64,000 nucleotides of DNA from Actinomycetospora chibensis (GTDB lineage Bacteria; Actinomycetota; Actinomycetes; Mycobacteriales; Pseudonocardiaceae). Below, piece after piece: positions 58,782 through 64,000 of this stretch. How positions within the stretch are numbered: the first letter of the stretch is position 1; every line of letters starts with the position of its first letter. Position numbers and translations under genes: made by a program. A model generated the notes under the pieces. It saw only the letters and a program-made list of their open reading frames with translations, did not search any database and was not told the origin of the DNA. Location: NCBI RefSeq assembly GCF_028737215.1, contig NZ_JAQZAM010000008.1:222503-286502 (forward strand), read 5' to 3'.

Positions 58782-61700
58782 GTGCACCTGAAGAGCCTGA
58801 CGCTCAAGGGCTTCAAGTCCTTCGCGTCCTCGACGACGCTGCGCTTCGAGCCGGGCATCACGTGCGTGGTCGGGCCAAACGGTTCGGGCAAGTCCAACGT
58901 GGTCGACGCGATCAGCTGGGTGCTCGGCGAGCAGGGCGCCAAGGCGCTGCGCGGCGGAAAGATGGAGGACGTCATCTTCGCCGGCACGTCGGGGCGCGCC
59001 CCGCTGGGCCGCGCCGAGGTCACGCTGACCATCGACAACGCCGACGGGGCGCTGCCGATCGAGTACTCCGAGGTGTCGATCACCCGGCGCGTGTTCCGCT
59101 CCGGCGCCGGTGAGTACGAGATCAACGGCAGCAGCTGCCGCCTGCTCGACGTCCAGGAGCTCCTCTCGGACTCCGGCATCGGGCGCGAGCTGCACGTGCT
59201 CGTCGGCCAGGGACAGCTCGACGCGATCCTGCAGTCGCGTCCCGAGGAGCGGCGCGCGTTCATCGAGGAGGCCGCGGGCGTCCTCAAGCACCGCAAGCGC
59301 AAGGAGAAGGCGCTCCGCAAGCTCGAGGCGATGCAGGCGAACCTCACGCGCCTGTCCGACCTCACCACCGAGCTGCGCCGCCAGCTCAAGCCGCTGGGCC
59401 GCCAGGCCGAGATCGCCCGGCGCGCCCAGACCATCCAGGCCGACCTGCGCGACGCGCGCCTACGCCTGGCCGCCGACGATCTGGTGACCCTGCGCGGCCA
59501 GATCGAACGCGAGCAGGCCGACGAGGACGCCGCCCGGGCCCGCCGCGACGAGACCGAGCGCGCGCTGGCCGAGGTGGGCGAGCGGGTCGCGGCGCTCGAG
59601 GCCGCGGTCGACGCCGCGACGCCGGCGCACACCCGTGCGCAGGAGGGCTGGTACCGGCTCTCGGCGCTGCAGGAGCGGCTGCGCGGCACCGTCGCGCTCG
59701 CCGCCGAGCGTCACCGTCACGTCGCGACGGCGCAGGACGCGCCCACCGGCCCGGACCCCGACGAGCTCGAGCGCCAGGCCGACGAGGCCGCGGGGCACGA
59801 GGCGACGCTCGACGAGGAGGTCGCCGAGGCCCGCGCCGTCCTCGAGGGGCACGCGGAGCAGCGCGAGACCGCCGAGGACGCGCTCACCACCGCCGAGCGC
59901 CGCCTCGCCGCGGCCACCCGCGCCGCCGCCGACCGCCGCGAGGGCGTGGCGCGCCTGGCCGGGCAGGTCGAGACGCTCCGCGGGCGCCTGGCCTCGTCCA
60001 CCGAGGAGCTCACGCAGATCGCGGCGTCGCTCACCGAGGCCCACGAGCGCGCCGGGACCGCCCGCGAGGAGCTCGCCTCGGCCGGGGAGGAGACCGGTCC
60101 GGCGGCGACGCCTCGGGACGACGACGACCCCGCCGCGGCTGTCGAGGACCCGGACGCCCCCGACCCCGAGGCCGCGCTCGACGCCGCCGTCGAGCGCCAC
60201 GAGGCGGCGCGGGCCGAGGTCGACCGCGCCGGCGCGGCCCACCGCGACGCCGAGCGCGACCGCGCGCACTGGCAGGCCCGCACCGACGCCCTCGCGCTCG
60301 GTCTCACGCGGCGCGACGGTGCCGGCGCGCTGCTCGGTGCGTCCGACCGCGTGCCCGGGGTCCTCGGGTCGGTGGCCGCGCTGCTGCGGGTGACGCATGG
60401 CCACGAGGACGCGGTCACCGCCGCGCTCGGTCCGGCCGCGGACGCGGTGGCGGTGACGGGCACCGACGCCGCCGCCGACGCGCTGGCCGAGCTGCACGCC
60501 GCGGAGGGCGGGCGCGCGGGGCTGCTGGTCGCCGGGGGAGGGGCGGCCGAGGCGTCCCCGGGGGATCCGCCCGCCGGTGCCCGATGGGCCGCCGACCTCG
60601 TCCGCGCGCCCGACGACCTCGCCGGCGCCGTCGCCCGCGTCCTCGCCGGCACCGTGGTCGTCGACGACCTCGCGGCCGCCCGGCTGGTCGTCCGCGACCA
60701 CCCCCACCTGAGGGCGGTGACGCGCGCCGGCGACCTCCTCGGCGCCGGCTGGGCGGAGGGCGGCCCGTCGGGCAACCAGAGCCTGCTGGAGATGCAGGCG
60801 GCCGCGGACGAGGCCGGCGACCGGCTCGCCGCCGCCGACCGCCGGATCCGCGAGGTCGACGCCGGGCTCGAGGCCGCCAAGGAGGCCGAGTCGGCGGCGC
60901 GCGCCGAGGTCGGCGTCGCCCGTCAGGTCCGCGACGACCGTCGTCGCGCCGACACCGAGGCCCGTCAGGCCGCCGACGCCCGCCGCGCCGCCGACGACGC
61001 CGCCCGTGCCGAGGCCGCCCGCCGCCTGGGCCGGCTCACCGAGACCGTGCGCGGCGCGGAGGCCGAGGCCCAGCGCCTCACCGAGCGCCAGGCGGCCGTC
61101 GAGAGCGCCCGCGACGAGCGCCGCGCCGAGCTCGACGAGCTCACCGAGCGCCTGGCGATGGCCCAGGACGAGGCCGCCGACGACGCGGCCGGTGCCGACG
61201 CCGAGGACCACGCCGCGGAGCGCGACGCGGCGTCCGCCGCCCTGACGGCGGCCCGGTCCGCCGAGGTCGACGCCCGGCTCGCCCTGCGCACCGCCGAGGA
61301 GCGGCTGCGTGCGGTCACCGGGCGCGCCGAGGGTCTGCGCCGCCGCGCGGCGGGGGAGCGCGAGCAGCGCGCGCGGGCGCAGGAGCGGGCCCGCGAACGG
61401 GCCCGGGCCGCGTCGCTCACCGAGGAGGCGGTGCGGCACGGGCGCGACGCCCTGGAGCGGCTCGAGGGCTCGCTGGCCCGTGCGGCGGCGGCCCGCGACG
61501 CCGCGGCGTCGGTGCGCACGGCGCGGGCCGGCGAGCTGGAGACCGCCCGCGAGCGTCAGCGGGAGCTCCAGGCGGGCCTCGAACGTCTCACGAACGCGGT
61601 GCACCGCGACGAGGTGGTGCGCGCCGAGCAGCGCACCCGGCTGCAGCAGATGGAGTCCGGGATCGGCGAGCGCTTCGGCATCGGGCTCGACGACCTGGTC

Positions 61701-62504
61701 GGCGAGTACGGCCCGGACGTGCCGATCCCGCCGCCCGCGGGCGAGGTGGCCGAGGTCGAGGCGGCCCGCGAGCGCGGCGAGCAGGTCGTCATGCCGCCGT
61801 CCGAGCCCTTCGACCGCGCCACGCAGCAGCGCCGGGCCACCCGTGCGGAGAAGGAGCTGAGCACGCTCGGGAAGGTCAACCCGCTCGCGCTGGAGGAGTA
61901 CGCGGCGCTCGAGGAGCGCTACCGCTTCCTGTCGACGCAGCTGGAGGACGTCAAGAACAGCCGCCGCGACCTCCTCGACGTGGTGTCGCAGGTCGACGCC
62001 ACGATCCTCGACGTCTTCGCGGGCGCATTCGCCGACGTCGCCCGCGAGTTCGAGGCCGTGTTCCCGGTGCTGTTCCCGGGTGGCGACGGCCGCCTCGTGC
62101 TCACCGACCCCGACGACCTGCTGGCCACCGGCGTCGAGGTCGAGGCCCGCCCGCCCGGCAAGAAGGTCAAGCGGCTCTCGCTGCTCTCGGGCGGGGAGAA
62201 GTCCCTGACGGCGGTCGCGATGCTCGTCGCGATCTTCCGGGCCCGGCCCTCACCGTTCTACGTCCTCGACGAGGTCGAGGCCGCGCTCGACGACGCCAAC
62301 CTCCGCCGGCTCATCGGCCTGCTCGCCGAGCTGCGCCGCAGCTCCCAGCTCGTGATCATCACGCACCAGAAGCCGACGATGGAGATCGCCGACGCCCTGT
62401 ACGGCGTGAGCATGCGCGGCGACGGCATCACCGCGGTCATCTCGCAGCGCCTGCGCGGGGCCGACGCTCCCGGCCCGTTCGCGGAGACCCCCACCCCGAC
62501 CTGA
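58782..62504 (+). CDS. smc: Chromosome segregation protein SMC
   Basis: A 1240-residue SMC ATPase. Walker A is CVVGPNGSGKSNVVDAI (about 27-43). Two long Ala/Arg/Glu-rich coiled coils (about 165-500 and 665-1010) flank the hinge (about 510-660, with LGSVAALLRVTHGHEDAVTA and LLGAGWAEGGPSGNQSLLEM). The C-terminal head has the signature LSLLSGGEKSLTAVAMLVAI and Walker B PFYVLDEVEAALDDANLRRL. It is slightly longer than the usual ~1190, due to the first coiled coil, which holds an acidic Asp/Pro-rich stretch. The start is GTG 58782. With ScpAB (not here) it organises the nucleoid. Confidence 0.97.
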   Translation: MHLKSLTLKGFKSFASSTTLRFEPGITCVVGPNGSGKSNVVDAISWVLGEQGAKALRGGKMEDVIFAGTSGRAPLGRAEVTLTIDNADGALPIEYSEVSITRRVFRSGAGEYEINGSSCRLLDVQELLSDSGIGRELHVLVGQGQLDAILQSRPEERRAFIEEAAGVLKHRKRKEKALRKLEAMQANLTRLSDLTTELRRQLKPLGRQAEIARRAQTIQADLRDARLRLAADDLVTLRGQIEREQADEDAARARRDETERALAEVGERVAALEAAVDAATPAHTRAQEGWYRLSALQERLRGTVALAAERHRHVATAQDAPTGPDPDELERQADEAAGHEATLDEEVAEARAVLEGHAEQRETAEDALTTAERRLAAATRAAADRREGVARLAGQVETLRGRLASSTEELTQIAASLTEAHERAGTAREELASAGEETGPAATPRDDDDPAAAVEDPDAPDPEAALDAAVERHEAARAEVDRAGAAHRDAERDRAHWQARTDALALGLTRRDGAGALLGASDRVPGVLGSVAALLRVTHGHEDAVTAALGPAADAVAVTGTDAAADALAELHAAEGGRAGLLVAGGGAAEASPGDPPAGARWAADLVRAPDDLAGAVARVLAGTVVVDDLAAARLVVRDHPHLRAVTRAGDLLGAGWAEGGPSGNQSLLEMQAAADEAGDRLAAADRRIREVDAGLEAAKEAESAARAEVGVARQVRDDRRRADTEARQAADARRAADDAARAEAARRLGRLTETVRGAEAEAQRLTERQAAVESARDERRAELDELTERLAMAQDEAADDAAGADAEDHAAERDAASAALTAARSAEVDARLALRTAEERLRAVTGRAEGLRRRAAGEREQRARAQERARERARAASLTEEAVRHGRDALERLEGSLARAAAARDAAASVRTARAGELETARERQRELQAGLERLTNAVHRDEVVRAEQRTRLQQMESGIGERFGIGLDDLVGEYGPDVPIPPPAGEVAEVEAARERGEQVVMPPSEPFDRATQQRRATRAEKELSTLGKVNPLALEEYAALEERYRFLSTQLEDVKNSRRDLLDVVSQVDATILDVFAGAFADVAREFEAVFPVLFPGGDGRLVLTDPDDLLATGVEVEARPPGKKVKRLSLLSGGEKSLTAVAMLVAIFRARPSPFYVLDEVEAALDDANLRRLIGLLAELRRSSQLVIITHQKPTMEIADALYGVSMRGDGITAVISQRLRGADAPGPFAETPTPT

Positions 62505-62543
62505 CCACGTTCCGTGCCTCTGGGTCGCACTCCGTAGTCGAAG

Positions 62544-62560
62544 TCGCCCGGTTCGGGCGA
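62544..62560 (+). terminator. Short hairpin after smc
   Basis: TCGCCCG (62544-62550) and CGGGCGA (62554-62560) pair over a 3-nt loop, 40 bp after the smc stop. It is a compact GC stem without a U-tract, and a likely terminator. Confidence 0.5.
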
Positions 62561-62643
62561 GCGGGACGACGCTCCCGTGGGCTCCCCGCGGGCGCGGGGC
62601 GCCTCTACCGTGCAGGTCAGAGGGCTGACGACGGGGGGCGGAC

Positions 62644-63243
62644 ATGACGGCGGTGCGACACGGTCCGACCCACGCCGCCCACGCCGCCCACGCCGCCCAC
62701 GCCGGCGCCCCGGCGCTCTCGCCCGTCCCGGGGCGCGTTGCAGCCGGGCCCGCCACCGGCCGGCACGCCCGTGTCGGGTCCGGCGTCCCGTCCGGTCCGC
62801 TCGTGCGCCTGCGGACGGTCGTCCCCGCACCGTCGCCGGAGCCGTCGCCGGAGCCCAGCGGTCGCCTGGTGATCGACAGTTCGTACTGCCGCCTGAGCCC
62901 GCACCTCGGTGCCCGCAAGGTCGCGGTGAGCGTCGACGGCCTGCCCTGGCGGTTTGCCTGGGGCCGCACCCCGATCGACCTGCCGGCGGGCCGCCACCTC
63001 GTGGAGATCGAGGTCGAGGGAGGGCGCCGCGGCTGGGGTCACGTCGCCGACGCCGTGCCGGTGGCCGCCGGCCACACCGTCGAGGTGTTCTACCGCGCGC
63101 CCGCGCTGCCGCGGCTCACGGGCTCGCTCGGGCCGGCCCGCCAGCGCACCGCCGGCCTCCCGGTGTGCGCGGCGTTGCTCGCCCTCGGGAGCCTGGCGGT
63201 GGTCGCGCTGCTCGTCGCCGCGCTGGTCCTGCTCGTCGCCTGA
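62644..63243 (+). CDS. Hypothetical protein with His-Ala repeats and C-terminal membrane anchor
   Basis: A 199-residue protein from ATG 62644. The start has a 9-bp tandem repeat encoding HAAHAAHAAHAG, then a Pro-rich part (PSPEPSPEPSG). Residues ~75-150 look like a small beta domain of PEGA type (VAVSVDGLPWRFAWGRTPID, LPAGRHLVEIEVEGG, VPVAAGHTVEVFYRAPALP). The C-terminal helix (about 175-199) is hydrophobic and would anchor it. PEGA-like domains usually bind cell-surface or membrane partners. The His-rich part could bind metal. No close family is recognised. Confidence 0.7.
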   Translation: MTAVRHGPTHAAHAAHAAHAGAPALSPVPGRVAAGPATGRHARVGSGVPSGPLVRLRTVVPAPSPEPSPEPSGRLVIDSSYCRLSPHLGARKVAVSVDGLPWRFAWGRTPIDLPAGRHLVEIEVEGGRRGWGHVADAVPVAAGHTVEVFYRAPALPRLTGSLGPARQRTAGLPVCAALLALGSLAVVALLVAALVLLVA

Positions 63244-63273
63244 CCGCTCCGCGGGGAATCGCGGCCGGGCTGG

Positions 63274-63306
63274 TCCCGTGCTCGAGGTGCTTCGGTTTCC
63301 GAAGCG
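63274..63306 (+). repeat. 33-bp repeat with internal hairpin, copy 1
   Basis: The repeat begins TCCCGTGCTCGAGGTGCTTC and ends in the hairpin GCTTCGGTTTCCGAAGC (63289-63305; 7-bp stem, 3-nt loop). A second copy lies at 63376 with one base changed. Both sit in the 267-bp gap before ftsY. The core is related to the hairpin at 5537. Confidence 0.7.
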
Positions 63307-63375
63307 TTCTCGGGGCCGGGGAACGACCTGCCGCGCCCGGGAGGGCCGTGGCCGGCCGGGCAGGCGGTCTGCTGA

Positions 63376-63408
63376 TCCCGTGCTCGAGATGCTTCGGTTT
63401 CCGAAGCG
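63376..63408 (+). repeat. 33-bp repeat with internal hairpin, copy 2
   Basis: It is identical to the copy at 63274 except GAGATG for GAGGTG. The hairpin core is at 63391-63407. The two copies start 102 bp apart in the same orientation. In the antisense direction both read in frame as a repeated peptide, but I do not support a gene there. Confidence 0.7.
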
Positions 63409-63510
63409 CCCTCCGTGAGGGCGACGACCCTCGCCCGCGGCGAGGCCGACGTCGGACCCGGGTGACCCGGCGGCGCGCCGTCACCACGCCCGGCTGGGAG
63501 ACTGACCGTC

Positions 63511-64000
63511 GTGTCGTTCCGGAGCTCGCCGCTGACCTCCCCGCCCGACCCGACCTCGTTCGACCCGGTGTCGCACGCGGTGCTCGCAGCCGGGACCGGG
63601 ACCCTGCCGCCGGGCGTGCTCGCCGCGATCGTGGCCGCGGCCGTGGTCGTGCTCCTGCTCATCGTCCTGGGCATCGGCCTCTACCTGCGCCGTCGCCGGC
63701 GGGTCTCCCTCGCCGAGCAGGAGGAGGAGGCCGCCAAGCCGAGCAAGGGCACCTACCAGGCCGGCGGCGGCTTCAACTTCAGCGCGGGCGGCGGCACCTC
63801 CACCCTCGCCCCGCCCCGCCCCGAACCGACGCCCGAGCCGACGCCCGAGCCGACGCCCGAGCCGACCCCCGAGCCGACCCCCGAGCCGACGCCGGAACCC
63901 GCGGAGCGCCTCGACACCGCCGGCCCCCAGGCCACCGCGCCCCCGGAGGTCGCCGAGCCCGAGGTCGCCGAGCCCGAGGTCGCCGAGCCCGAGGTCGCCG
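63511..64000 (+). CDS. ftsY: Signal recognition particle receptor FtsY, N-terminal part
   Basis: 163 codons are visible; the gene runs off the right edge before the NG GTPase domain. The visible part has the actinobacterial FtsY layout: an N-terminal membrane helix (IVAAAVVVLLLIVLGIGLYL, about 30-52), a basic stop RRRRRVSLAEQ, a conserved GTYQAGGGFNF segment, then a Pro/Glu-rich acidic A domain. The A domain contains EPTP repeats and EVAEP repeats. FtsY docks SRP-ribosome complexes at the membrane. Position after smc is conserved. The assignment rests on the N-terminus and synteny because the GTPase is outside the window. Confidence 0.85.
   Translation, partial: MSFRSSPLTSPPDPTSFDPVSHAVLAAGTGTLPPGVLAAIVAAAVVVLLLIVLGIGLYLRRRRRVSLAEQEEEAAKPSKGTYQAGGGFNFSAGGGTSTLAPPRPEPTPEPTPEPTPEPTPEPTPEPTPEPAERLDTAGPQATAPPEVAEPEVAEPEVAEPEVA
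63823..63900 (+). repeat. 12-bp tandem repeat in ftsY
   Basis: About six and a half copies of a 12-bp unit (GAGCCGACGCCC and close variants) encode EPTP repeats in the acidic linker of FtsY. The near-identical DNA suggests recent slippage. Confidence 0.85.
63946..64000 (+). repeat. 15-bp tandem repeat in ftsY, cut by the window edge
   Basis: Almost four copies of GAGGTCGCCGAGCCC encode EVAEP repeats and continue to the last base of the window. Assembly of this repeat could be collapsed or expanded. Confidence 0.85.

Noticed and set aside
63274..63408. Two similar 33-bp repeats as a CRISPR remnant
   Set aside because: There are only two copies, the 69-bp interval between them is too long for a spacer, the repeat contains a simple hairpin, and no cas gene is present.
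63090..63674. Minus-strand frame with a repeated peptide encoded by the 33-bp repeats
   Set aside because: It overlaps the ends of two plus-strand genes and its repeated peptide is simply the DNA repeat; there is no sign of a real protein.
1..64000. tRNA, rRNA or prophage genes
   Set aside because: I looked for cloverleaf-type and rRNA-like stretches and for phage or integrase proteins and saw none; a tRNA scan would be more sensitive.

Overview
The window is a 64 kb piece of a very GC-rich actinobacterial chromosome. Third codon positions are almost all G or C, and GTG starts and 4-bp GTGA/ATGA gene overlaps are common. The markers are actinobacterial: a MutT1-type NUDIX-phosphatase fusion, FbiD, a SepIVA-like coiled-coil protein, DUF397/DUF5753 proteins, DUF3040 and DUF3515. 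Gene content and the style of the accessory genes point to Pseudonocardiaceae (Pseudonocardia or Actinomycetospora-like). That placement is inference. No rRNA, tRNA, CRISPR array, insertion sequence or phage gene was seen.

The backbone follows a locus conserved in Mycobacterium and Streptomyces: IclR regulator / leuC-leuD ... mutT1-ppk-fbiD ... gpsA-ddl ... thiL-ung-rpmB-recG ... pyc-rsmD-coaD-sepIVA-yceD-rpmF-rnc-mutM-smc-ftsY. Lineage-specific blocks are inserted into it.

1-7 kb: the end of an S9 peptidase; a MerR regulator facing a frameshifted NAD(P)-dependent oxidoreductase; small conserved proteins; an alpha/beta hydrolase; a ferric-reductase-like flavocytochrome; and a PuuE-like polysaccharide deacetylase co-oriented with the leucine-operon regulator. 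7.2-9.3 kb: leuCD. 9.3-10.9 kb: a divergent SDR/LysR pair. 11.0-17.8 kb: the most interesting block. A five-gene overlapping operon (response regulator, HEAT-repeat membrane protein, processive GT2 synthase, GAF histidine kinase, GH16 hydrolase) converges on a GlxA-type radical copper oxidase. Together they look like a signal-controlled extracellular glycan system, placed where hupB usually lies.

18-29 kb: mutT1-ppk-fbiD, plsC-gpsA, an RsbW-like ATPase, a PPOX protein divergent from a MocR/PdxR regulator coupled to tryptophan dioxygenase, ddl, DUF3515 and an Lrp-type domain. 29-38 kb: thiL, a WYL regulator/VOC pair with a strong operator palindrome, a four-gene operon (HAD phosphatase-glcD-glcE-glcF) that could convert phosphoglycolate to glyoxylate, and ung. 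38-45 kb: a DUF397/HTH pair with a palindromic operator, rpmB, recG, an NlpC/P60 hydrolase, a lipoprotein hydrolase and a membrane protein. 45-58 kb: pyc-rsmD-lipoprotein, an unusual pair of low-complexity loci (a very acidic protein and an amphipathic-repeat protein), a GNAT protein, then the coaD-to-mutM housekeeping series. 58-64 kb: small stress-type genes, smc, a membrane-anchored protein and the start of ftsY.

Several short palindromic repeats recur. One is a hairpin family (one copy at 5.5 kb, two at 63.3 kb). Another is a 50-bp palindrome lying inside the interdomain linker of the MocR-type regulator.
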